A DNA stretch of 8,077 bases from JAQAZP01 sp965531145 (GTDB taxonomy: Bacteria; Acidobacteriota; JAQAZP01). Made by a program: the position numbers and the translations under genes. Below the pieces are notes generated by a model. The model was not told where the DNA came from and did no database searches. It saw nothing but the letters and a program-made list of their open reading frames with translations. The stretch's first letter is position 1. Each line of letters starts with the position of its first letter. Location: positions 1 to 8,077 of the forward strand of contig CBESOE010000172.1 of NCBI GenBank assembly GCA_965531145.1, given 5' to 3'. Positions 1 through 5,970 of the stretch are shown in pieces.

Positions 1-291
1 GCCATGCACATCACCGCCAGCGTCTTCATCAACGATGACGAGCACGGCCTGCACCAGGACTATGACGACTGGCTGGAAAAGCTGGCACCCCACGAACCGG
101 TGAGCGGCTACCGCCACAACGTGGGCGAGGACAACGCCGACGCCCACATGAAGCGCCAGATCATGGGCCGCGAGGTGGTGGTGGCCATCACCGAGGGCCA
201 GCTGGACTTCGGCACCTGGGAGCAGATCTTCTACGGTGAGTTCGACGGGCGGCGGCGAAAACGGGTGCTGGTGAAGATCATCGGGGAATAA
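1..291 (+). CDS. yjbQ: YjbQ family (UPF0047) protein, C-terminal part, truncated by the window start
   Basis: The reading frame is open from base 1 (Ala, then Met at base 4) to TAA at 289-291, giving about 96 residues. Family members are usually about 130-140 residues, so roughly the first third lies outside the window, and the Met at base 4 is internal rather than the true start. The family hallmarks are visible in order: HITASVFINDDE, then a D-x3-W-x2-KLAP stretch, GEDNADAHMK with its conserved His, GREVVVAITEG, and the near-invariant tail GTWEQIFYGEFDGRRRKRV. Family knowledge: YjbQ proteins are small cytosolic proteins often annotated as secondary thiamine-phosphate synthase because of a weak activity of that kind. 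The physiological role is not settled. No thiamine gene is visible next to it. The family assignment is firm; the biochemical role is uncertain. Confidence 0.93.
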   Translation, partial: AMHITASVFINDDEHGLHQDYDDWLEKLAPHEPVSGYRHNVGEDNADAHMKRQIMGREVVVAITEGQLDFGTWEQIFYGEFDGRRRKRVLVKIIGE

Positions 292-314
292 ACCGGAGAC
301 GCTGGAAGCGGGAA

Positions 315-331
315 CCGGGGAGGTCCTCCGG
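315..331 (+). terminator. Weak hairpin downstream of yjbQ
   Basis: CCGGGG (315-320) can pair with CTCCGG (326-331) around a five-base loop, with one G-U pair. It begins 23 bases after the yjbQ stop codon, but no T-run follows (the next bases are CCAAACGG). It could help 3'-end formation but is not a canonical intrinsic terminator. Confidence 0.25.
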
Positions 332-369
332 CCAAACGGATAGTCGACTGTTATATTGGAGATTTCTTC

Positions 370-398
370 TTGACAGATACGCAACCATCACCTATTTT
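370..398 (+). promoter_or_regulatory. Sigma-70-like promoter for the secreted-protein gene
   Basis: A perfect -35 box TTGACA (370-375) is followed by an exact 17-base spacer and a -10 box TATTTT (393-398, 4 of 6 matches to TATAAT). The surroundings are clearly more AT-rich than the flanking genes. Transcription would start near 405, giving a leader of about 140 bases before the ATG at 548. There is no competing gene start in between. Confidence 0.6.
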
Positions 399-448
399 AC
401 TAATATTCCATTGGAATTATAACCTTCAGATCAACAAAAAGTATTGTG

Positions 449-476
449 TCCCGATTTCATCAGATTGCGGTCGGGA
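449..476 (+). promoter_or_regulatory. Leader hairpin TCCCGA/TCGGGA
   Basis: TCCCGA (449-454) and TCGGGA (471-476) are perfect inverted repeats separated by 16 bases. They lie in the predicted 5' untranslated region, just before the more complex fold at 484-530. The element could be a leader RNA stem or a DNA-binding site. There is no T-run after it, so it is unlikely to be a terminator. Confidence 0.35.
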
Positions 477-483
477 AAAGGTC

Positions 484-530
484 GTGAGCGATGCTCATCA
501 CACCTGATGACGAGCAAAACGCTCGCTCAC
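484..530 (+). promoter_or_regulatory. Three-way-junction-like structured leader just before the ribosome binding site
   Basis: Three perfect stems can form at once in 47 bases. P1 is GTGAG (484-488) with CTCAC (526-530). P2 is TCATCA (495-500) with TGATGA (505-510), loop CACC. P3 is CGAGC (511-515) with GCTCG (521-525), loop AAAAC. P2, P3 and the closing strand of P1 abut with no unpaired base between them. An alternative, longer P1 (484-490 with 524-530) would break P3, so two folds can compete. The structure ends a few bases before the Shine-Dalgarno sequence at 534-540. It matches no riboswitch class that I recognise. The pairing is read directly from the sequence; a regulatory role is inference. 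Confidence 0.4.
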
Positions 531-547
531 AAAGAGGAGAACGTTTG

Positions 548-1264
548 ATGAAGAACACGACGATTTGGACTGCGGCATTATTGACCATGATCGCCATGGC
601 CGTATTCGGCTTTGGTAACGCAGTTGCCCTGGCCGAAGAAGAGGCCGCACCGGAAGCCACAACGGAAGCCACAACGGAAACCGCACCGGAGCCGCTCCAC
701 GTCGACGCGAAAGGCGCAACCGTCCGGCTGGCTTACAACACTGAAGGGTGGGTCGTTCTGGGCTACAAGGCAGCGACCAACTCCATAGACGAGAAGTGGA
801 TGCTGCTGGAAATCGGGATGACGCTGATGAAGGGGCAGGCAAACCAGAGCTGCACCCGCGGCCAGATCACCCTGCTCACTCCCAGCGGCCTGGTCGTTCC
901 AATGGCCACCCAGAAGGAGTTCACCGAGGCGGGACGCCTCAGGGCCCTGAACAAGCGGGGCGACATGCAGCGGGACACCATCAACTACTTCCCGGTGGGC
1001 ACCACCACTGCCTGCCGCATCGGCTACTTCTCGGACCCGACGGACAGCTCATTGAAGCCCTTCGAACAGTTCGAACTGGCATACGGACGTGGCTGCGTGG
1101 GCCGGATCTTCTTCAATGTTCCCGACGGCATTCAAAAAGGCCAGCACTACCTGGAGGTGCATCTCGATAACAGCACAATACACGTGCCCTTCAAGATCGC
1201 GGACAACAAGGAACTACAAAAATTGTACAAGGAATTCAACAAAATGAAGAAGGGGCGCAAGTAA
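548..1264 (+). CDS. Secreted protein of unknown function with a Sec signal peptide
   Basis: This gene encodes 238 residues. I chose the ATG at 548 because a strong ribosome binding site (AGAGGAGA, 533-540) sits 7 bases upstream and because this start places a standard signal peptide at the N-terminus. The frame stays open to an ATG at 491, but that start lacks a good binding site and would put 19 polar residues before the signal. Residues 1-29 are a Sec signal peptide: Lys2, a hydrophobic core, and an Ala-Leu-Ala cleavage site before EEEAAPEA. A low-complexity Glu/Ala/Thr/Pro linker follows (about 30-50), then a globular domain (about 51-216) with alternating hydrophobic segments such as GRIFFNVPDG and HYLEVHLDNS, suggesting a beta-sandwich. 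The mature part has three cysteines (C102, C156, C183). The tail (about 220-238) is strongly Lys-rich. It is likely periplasmic or extracellular. I recognise no family; its own promoter and terminator indicate a single-gene transcript. Confidence 0.85.
   Translation: MKNTTIWTAALLTMIAMAVFGFGNAVALAEEEAAPEATTEATTETAPEPLHVDAKGATVRLAYNTEGWVVLGYKAATNSIDEKWMLLEIGMTLMKGQANQSCTRGQITLLTPSGLVVPMATQKEFTEAGRLRALNKRGDMQRDTINYFPVGTTTACRIGYFSDPTDSSLKPFEQFELAYGRGCVGRIFFNVPDGIQKGQHYLEVHLDNSTIHVPFKIADNKELQKLYKEFNKMKKGRK
652..675 (+). repeat. 12-base tandem repeat encoding the Glu-Ala-Thr-Thr linker
   Basis: GGAAGCCACAAC occurs twice in a row (652-663 and 664-675), and a third, diverged copy begins at 676. In the protein this gives EATTEATTET, a flexible linker just after the signal peptide cleavage site. 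Unit length is a multiple of three, so gain or loss of a copy would keep the frame. Confidence 0.75.
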
Positions 1265-1314
1265 GTCTGGTTTACCACCGGGATTGATCTCAGAGCACTT
1301 CTGTAAGATACAGG

Positions 1315-1344
1315 GGGTCGGGCATTCTGTCCGGCCCTTTTTTT
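1315..1344 (+). terminator. Rho-independent terminator of the secreted-protein gene
   Basis: A nine-base-pair stem, GGGTCGGGC (1315-1323) with GTCCGGCCC (1329-1337), closes a five-base loop ATTCT and is followed at once by seven T residues (1338-1344). Two of the pairs are G-U. It begins about 50 bases after the stop codon at 1264. This separates the secreted-protein gene from the ATPase gene downstream. Confidence 0.88.
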
Positions 1345-1381
1345 GTGTCCGCCCGCCGAGCTGATTTCGATTTTTCCATTT

Positions 1382-1410
1382 TTGCCACATTTGTCGCACA
1401 TAAATATATC
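1382..1410 (+). promoter_or_regulatory. Sigma-70-like promoter for the GspE/PilB-family ATPase
   Basis: TTGCCA (1382-1387, 5 of 6 matches to the -35 consensus) is followed by exactly 17 bases and TATATC (1405-1410, 4 of 6 matches to the -10 consensus) in an AT-rich stretch after the terminator. A start near 1417 would give a leader of about 120 bases before the ATG at 1537. Confidence 0.45.
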
Positions 1411-1492
1411 CATAAAGAATCGCCATATTTCTCCCGATGAAAACAATATCGATTGACTGAGTGGTGATGAAGCAGTTTGCAATCATTCGGTG

Positions 1493-1526
1493 CCGGCAGG
1501 GTATCCCTGTCCAACAGTGTTGCCGG
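1493..1526 (+). promoter_or_regulatory. Leader stem overlapping the ATPase ribosome binding site
   Basis: CCGGCA (1493-1498) is perfectly complementary to TGCCGG (1521-1526). The last two bases of the second arm are the first bases of the GGGGAG Shine-Dalgarno sequence (1525-1530). Between the arms, GGG (1499-1501) can pair with CCC (1505-1507), and CAAC (1512-1515) with GTTG (1519-1522) as an alternative. The fold could partly mask the ribosome binding site. This is a possibility from base pairing only. Confidence 0.25.
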
Positions 1527-1536
1527 GGAGACGCAG

Positions 1537-3537
1537 ATGAGCGAGGAGCGATTCGGTATTCGCCTGGTGGAGGAGGGCCTGATCAGTCAGCGTCACCTCG
1601 ACGAAGCCATCCAGATCCAGCAGAAGAGCAAAGCGGACAAGCCGATCGGGCAGATTCTCCAGGAGCTCGGTGTGCTCACCAAGAAACAGCTCGATTTTGT
1701 GCTGGACAAATATGACAAGAGGAATTTCCTCGGCGAGATCCTGGTGAAACGCGGAGAGATCAACCGGGAGCAGCTCATGTTCTCACTGGAGGAGCAGAAG
1801 GTATCCGGGCTCCCCCTGGGCGAGACACTGGTCAAGCTGAATTTCATCACCGAAGAGATCATGCGGGAATCGCTCTGCGTGCAGTTGAACATCGCTTTCA
1901 TCGACCTGGAGAAGTACTACCTCCCGCACGAATTGAAAAAGCTGATCAACATGAACTACGCCCGCAAGCACTCCATCGTACCGGTGAGCAGAATCGGCAA
2001 CAACATCACCCTGGCAATGAACGATCCCACTGACCGGACCGTGGTGGACGAGCTCCAGACGATCACCGGGCTGTCCATCAACCCGGTAACCTCCACCCAT
2101 GCCAGCATCAAAAGGGCCTTCAATCGGCTTTACGGTGATGAGAAGATCGAATCCTCGTCGGACCGGCAAAGAATGGATGTGATCCTCGAGGAATCGAAGG
2201 AAACACCTGACGAATCGGAACAGTTGGACGAGGACCAGGCGTTGAAAAGAGCAGACCAGATCGTGCGCGAGATCATCAGGGCCGCCACCGAACACGGTGC
2301 CAGCGACATTCACCTGGAAACCATGGAGCGGCAGATGACCGTCCGTTTCCGGGTTGACGGTGTGCTCAAGGACCTGGCCATTCCCAACCTGGAAGATACC
2401 CTCGCGGCCAACAAGCGTGCCATCATCTCACGGCTGAAGATCCTGGCCAGCCTCGACATCGCCGAGAAGCGGAGGCCGCAGGACGGAAGTTTCCGGGTCC
2501 AGACCCAGCGGGGCAGTGAAATGGTCAACCTCGATTTTCGCCTGTCCGTCATTCCGGGGTACTACGGTGAAAATGTGGTGCTACGGATTCTCGATCAACG
2601 AGCCGCCCCGAAGTCGCTGGAGCAGCTCGGGCTGATCGAAAAAACCGAAAAGAAAATGCGCCAGGCTCTCAAGGCCACCGAAGGGATCTTTCTGGTCACC
2701 GGGCCCACCGGTTCCGGCAAGAGCACCACACTGTTCGGTGTGCTGATGCACCTCCACCGGCCGTCGATCAAGATTCTCACCGCCGAGGATCCCATCGAGT
2801 ACGTGTATGACTCCTTCATTCAATGCGAGGTCAATGACAGGATCGGCAATACTTTTGCCGGGTATCTCCGCTCCTTCCTGCGGCACGATCCGGAAGTGAT
2901 CATGGTGGGAGAGATTCGCGATACCGAGACGGCGGAAATGGCCTTCCGGGCCGCTCAGACCGGCCACCTGCTGCTGAGTACGCTGCACACCAACGATGCC
3001 ATCAGTGCCGTAACCCGGCTGATAGACTTGGGCGTGGACAAGAACCTGATCGCTTCCTCGCTGCGCGGCGTCCTGGCCCAACGCCTGGTGCGTGAGCTCT
3101 GCCCGGAATGCAAACAGGAGAAAGCACCCCCCGCCGATCTGCTCAAGGAATTTTTCGACAACGTGGTGCCGGACTTCACTTGGTACGCAGGGGCTGGTTG
3201 CCAGCACTGCAGCTATACCGGTTACCGGGGGCGTCTGGCCCTGGGGGAATTGTGGATCCCCAGCGAGAAAGACATTTTGCTGATCAACAAGGGTGTCCCC
3301 ATCGAGGAGATCAGGGAGAGTGCGACGGAAAGCACCATCACGATGATGGAGGATGCCATGGTGAAACTGCGGGAAGGAAAAACAAACCTCGAAGAGCTGA
3401 TCCGCATGCTTCCCTATTCGTGCATCTACTACAACCGGCAGAAGATGGCCGGCAAGCTGAAGAAAGCCAGGAAACCGGTCCGCCACAAAGCCGGCAGCAA
3501 ACCCGCAAAAACCGTCAAGAAAGCTGTCGCGAAATAA
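1537..3537 (+). CDS. GspE/PulE/PilB-family type II secretion or type IV pilus assembly ATPase with MshEN-like repeats
   Basis: This is a complete 666-residue protein. I chose the ATG at 1537 because GGGGAG (1525-1530) lies 6 bases upstream; the frame is open to an ATG at 1477. Such ATPases are cytosolic hexamers that drive polymerisation of pilins or pseudopilins at the inner membrane. Order of parts: four MshEN-like 24-residue motifs (5-28, 36-59, 64-87, 93-116), the rest of the N-terminal domain to about 190, an acidic linker (about 195-240), then the ATPase core. The core shows Walker A GPTGSGKST (389-397, Lys395), the Asp box TAEDPIEY (415-422), Walker B IMVGEIRD (455-462, Glu459) and the His box GHLLLSTLHTND (476-487). 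A zinc-type four-cysteine motif follows (C522, C525, C555, C558). All catalytic motifs are intact. The last 26 residues form a Lys/Arg-rich tail. No gsp or pil genes are adjacent, so GspE, PilB or MshE identity cannot be decided. Confidence 0.95.
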   Translation: MSEERFGIRLVEEGLISQRHLDEAIQIQQKSKADKPIGQILQELGVLTKKQLDFVLDKYDKRNFLGEILVKRGEINREQLMFSLEEQKVSGLPLGETLVKLNFITEEIMRESLCVQLNIAFIDLEKYYLPHELKKLINMNYARKHSIVPVSRIGNNITLAMNDPTDRTVVDELQTITGLSINPVTSTHASIKRAFNRLYGDEKIESSSDRQRMDVILEESKETPDESEQLDEDQALKRADQIVREIIRAATEHGASDIHLETMERQMTVRFRVDGVLKDLAIPNLEDTLAANKRAIISRLKILASLDIAEKRRPQDGSFRVQTQRGSEMVNLDFRLSVIPGYYGENVVLRILDQRAAPKSLEQLGLIEKTEKKMRQALKATEGIFLVTGPTGSGKSTTLFGVLMHLHRPSIKILTAEDPIEYVYDSFIQCEVNDRIGNTFAGYLRSFLRHDPEVIMVGEIRDTETAEMAFRAAQTGHLLLSTLHTNDAISAVTRLIDLGVDKNLIASSLRGVLAQRLVRELCPECKQEKAPPADLLKEFFDNVVPDFTWYAGAGCQHCSYTGYRGRLALGELWIPSEKDILLINKGVPIEEIRESATESTITMMEDAMVKLREGKTNLEELIRMLPYSCIYYNRQKMAGKLKKARKPVRHKAGSKPAKTVKKAVAK

Positions 3538-3545
3538 GCAGACCC

Positions 3546-3571
3546 GCTGCCACATAACACCCGCAGGCAGC
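3546..3571. terminator. Inverted repeat between the convergent ATPase and kinase genes
   Basis: GCTGCC (3546-3551) and GGCAGC (3566-3571) are perfect inverted repeats with a 14-base loop, in the 54-base gap between two genes that converge. The hairpin would form in both transcripts and might act as a shared transcript end. Neither side has a T-run, so it is a weak candidate. Confidence 0.3.
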
Positions 3572-3591
3572 ATCTTCCGTCACCAACCAGA

Positions 3592-5724
3592 TCAGGATGA
3601 GGATTCGGCCGACCCCATTGGTGGGTCAAATGGGCGTTCCCCCGGGATGGAGGACATCACGGGGCCGGGGGGCGTGTCGAGGATCTCGCGCACCTTCTTC
3701 AGGAGATCGAAAGGTTCGAAGGGCTTGAGGATCAGCTGAAAGCCGTTCTCGGCCAGGTAGTCGGGAGGGATGATCTCGGCGCTGTATCCGCTGCAGAAGA
3801 GAATGCCCACATCCGGTTTCGCTCTTTTCAACCGGCTGCAAACTTCCATGCCGTTCAGCTTGGGCATCACCACGTCGAGCAGGGCGAGCCCGATCTCATC
3901 GGCGTGCTCCTCGAAGAGCTGCACCGCCTCCTCGCCATCGGCGGCAGCCAGAACCGTGTAGCCGGCGTCAGCCATGATCTGCTGACCCCACTCCCGGACG
4001 AACTCGTTGTCCTCGGCCACCAGAATCGTTTCCCTGCCGGCCACCACCGACTCATGGTAAAGTTTCTCCGGCGCCGCCTGGTCCACCGGGTGGTTCACTT
4101 CGGGCAGGTAGATATTGAATGTGGTTCCCTGCTGGACCTCGCTGGTGACGTCGATGAACCCGCAGTGCTGCCGGACGATTCCATAGACTGTGGCCAGCCC
4201 CAGACCGGTCCCCTTCCCCTCCTCCTTGGTGGTGAAGAAAGGCTCGAAAATCTGGTTCATCGTGTTTCCGTCCATTCCGATGCCCGTGTCGGTGACACTG
4301 ACCCTGACATAGGGTCCGGGCTGGGCCCAGGGGTGCTTGGCGCAATAGTTCTGATCGATGAGTACGTTGCCGGTTTCAAAGGTGATGCTGCCACCTTCTG
4401 GCATGGCGTCACGGGCATTGATACAGAGGTTCATCAATACCTGCTCCACCTGGCTGGGGTCCGCATGTACCGTTCTCAGGTCGGCGTCCAGGACCGTCTC
4501 CAGCTCAACGTTTTCGCCCAGCAGCCGGTTGAGCATGTTCAGCAGTTCATCGATCACCTTGTTCAGGGTCAGATAGCGGGGCTGCAGCGTCTGTCGCCGG
4601 CCGAAGGCCAGCAGCTGGCTGGTGAGCTTCGCTGCCCGCTGAGTCGCCTTGCCGGCCTGGTCAAGGTAGTTCTGCCCCTTGTCGCTCTCGGGAAACCTCC
4701 GCCGGGCCAGGTCACAGTAACCGGTGATGGCCTGCAGCAGGTTGTTGAAATCGTGGGCCACACCGCCGGCCAGTTGCCCCAGGGCGGTGAGCTTTTCAGC
4801 CTGGATCACCTGCTGCTGGGTATCGCCGATCACCTTTTTCTGCTCAATGACCGTCTGTTTGAGCTGGATGGCCATCTCTCGCGCCTGTTTGAGCAGGCTG
4901 GCGTTCTCGATGGCGTAGCCGATCTGGCCCAGCAGGGCGGTGAGAAACTGCTGGTTGTTACTGTTGAAAGCCCCGCCGGAGGACCGCTCCGAAAGACACA
5001 GCGTACCGATGGTTCCGGTTTTTGTATTGAGGGGCATGATCAGGAAGGAGGGCGACGAGTACACACTGTCCCGGTTCTGGGTCCGCAGTTCCGGAGCCTC
5101 GTCGATATCCTCCACCAACAGGGGCCTGCCCGATTTCACCACCCGGCCGGCAATGGTGCTCTCCACCGGGACCAACTGGTTCGGCTGCTCCGAGATCCAC
5201 CCCTCCACCGCCACCACTTCCATGGTCTCCCCGTCTTCCTGCAGCAGCATGACTGTGCCACGTTTGGCCTGGGTGGCGGCGGCCGCCTTGGCCAGCACCA
5301 GCTTGAGCAGTTCCTGGATATCTGGCACCTTGGCCGTCACTTCCGATATTTCGGCCAGGGTGGCTGACTGGTGGATGAACGTATCCAGTTTCGTGGTGTT
5401 CTTGCGAAAATTTTCGGTCAGCGTATTGAGGTCGTTGATGATCTCCACCATCTCCCTCATCTGCGTCGGTGATTTTTCAGGACGGATCGCCACGGCGCTA
5501 CCGGAGGCCACCGCCCTCAGTCCGATGCGAAAAGACCCGATGGCCCTGGCCATGGACCAGAGCAGATAAAACCCGCACGCCGAAAGGATGAAGAGGAAGA
5601 TGAGGGCCAGAATCTTCCCCTGGAGGTGCTCGCGGAAAAGGTAGAACACGGTGAGCGAAGGAAGGACCAGCAGCAGGAGCAATGCCCTGAGCAGAATCCG
5701 GTTCATGCCGAGTTCGTTGGCCAT
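3592..5724 (-). CDS. Membrane-anchored GAF-domain hybrid sensor histidine kinase with C-terminal receiver
   Basis: This gene encodes 710 residues. The start at 5722-5724 has an excellent binding site, GGAGGAG, ending 4 bases upstream on the minus strand. Two hydrophobic helices (about 9-30 and 38-58) are joined by only about seven residues, so no periplasmic sensing domain exists. A GAF domain (about 130-280) is the likely sensor, followed by a Gln-rich coiled coil (about 280-312). The histidine phospho-acceptor domain carries the H-box GGVAHDFNNLL with His324. The ATP-binding domain shows the N box MNLCINARDAMPEGG (431-445), DTGIGM (479-484), the F box FEPFFTTK (493-500) and GKGTGLGL (503-510). 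The receiver (about 566-683) has acidic residues E571 and D572, phospho-acceptor D617 in LLDVVMP, S645 and K667 in LKPF. All phosphotransfer residues are present, so it should autophosphorylate and pass phosphate internally. No response regulator is adjacent, so the output is unknown. Confidence 0.95.
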   Translation of the reverse strand: MANELGMNRILLRALLLLLVLPSLTVFYLFREHLQGKILALIFLFILSACGFYLLWSMARAIGSFRIGLRAVASGSAVAIRPEKSPTQMREMVEIINDLNTLTENFRKNTTKLDTFIHQSATLAEISEVTAKVPDIQELLKLVLAKAAAATQAKRGTVMLLQEDGETMEVVAVEGWISEQPNQLVPVESTIAGRVVKSGRPLLVEDIDEAPELRTQNRDSVYSSPSFLIMPLNTKTGTIGTLCLSERSSGGAFNSNNQQFLTALLGQIGYAIENASLLKQAREMAIQLKQTVIEQKKVIGDTQQQVIQAEKLTALGQLAGGVAHDFNNLLQAITGYCDLARRRFPESDKGQNYLDQAGKATQRAAKLTSQLLAFGRRQTLQPRYLTLNKVIDELLNMLNRLLGENVELETVLDADLRTVHADPSQVEQVLMNLCINARDAMPEGGSITFETGNVLIDQNYCAKHPWAQPGPYVRVSVTDTGIGMDGNTMNQIFEPFFTTKEEGKGTGLGLATVYGIVRQHCGFIDVTSEVQQGTTFNIYLPEVNHPVDQAAPEKLYHESVVAGRETILVAEDNEFVREWGQQIMADAGYTVLAAADGEEAVQLFEEHADEIGLALLDVVMPKLNGMEVCSRLKRAKPDVGILFCSGYSAEIIPPDYLAENGFQLILKPFEPFDLLKKVREILDTPPGPVMSSIPGERPFDPPMGSAESSS

Positions 5725-5784
5725 GAAACTCCTCCGTCAATCGAAAAAGCCGGATGCGATGAATACAGCCGCACCCCTATCCGC

Positions 5785-5805
5785 GCCGATATACTATTAA
5801 TCGGC
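5785..5805. promoter_or_regulatory. Palindromic operator-like site upstream of the kinase gene
   Basis: GCCGAT (5785-5790) and ATCGGC (5800-5805) are perfect inverted repeats with a nine-base AT-only-but-one spacer, giving a 21-base site about 60-80 bases upstream of the kinase ATG. Its size and symmetry fit a dimeric transcription factor site, and the AT-rich centre could overlap a -10 region on the minus strand. I found no convincing -35 box to match. Confidence 0.35.
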
Positions 5806-5890
5806 ATATTGGCTTTGGAGATAAGGATTTTTCGGGATGTCGCAGGTTATATCTGACTTCGGTAAAGCGGGGGCAGGCTGGCACTTGCAC

Positions 5891-5907
5891 CAGAGCGGCC
5901 GGCTCTG
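5891..5907. repeat. Perfect hairpin CAGAGC/GCTCTG between the kinase and DUF4003-like genes
   Basis: CAGAGC (5891-5896) and GCTCTG (5902-5907) are perfect inverted repeats around the five-base loop GGCCG. On the minus strand it lies about 55-70 bases after the DUF4003-like stop codon. No T-run follows on either strand. It may still contribute to ending that transcript or protecting its 3' end. Confidence 0.4.
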
Positions 5908-5917
5908 CTGGGGATGA

Positions 5918-5970
5918 GACGAATGAGCAGGGTTCGTCCCATATATGCACTCCCGCGGGTTACGAACCCG
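5918..5970 (-). repeat. Competing inverted repeats at the 3' end of the DUF4003-like gene
   Basis: Three segments can pair in alternative ways. GGGTTCGT (5930-5937) is a perfect complement of ACGAACCC (5962-5969), and part of it, TTCGTC (5933-5938), is also a perfect complement of GACGAA (5918-5923). The distal segment additionally forms a local hairpin, CGGGTT (5956-5961) with AACCCG (5965-5970), that contains the stop codon. A self-complementary CCCGCGGG (5952-5959) lies inside the large loop. The outcome could be alternative 3' RNA folds, but no T-tract is present. Confidence 0.35.

Noticed and set aside
491..547. A 19-codon upstream extension of the secreted-protein gene from the ATG at 491
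   Set aside because: It would bury the signal peptide behind a polar segment and lies in the highly structured leader. The ATG at 548 has a much better ribosome binding site.
2581..3573. A 330-codon open frame on the - strand, antisense to the ATPase gene
   Set aside because: It is a shadow of the ATPase coding frame, with no convincing start signal and no recognisable domain.
3904..5367. A 487-codon open frame on the + strand, antisense to the kinase gene
   Set aside because: It lies wholly inside the kinase gene, which has every catalytic motif. The antisense product is low in recognisable structure, rich in Gly/Gln/His/Leu, and has no ribosome binding site at its ATG. Long antisense frames are common in GC-rich genes.
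5879..5890. A possible sigma-54 site (TGGCAC and TTGCA words)
   Set aside because: The two words are directly joined, without the five-base spacing needed between the -24 and -12 elements.
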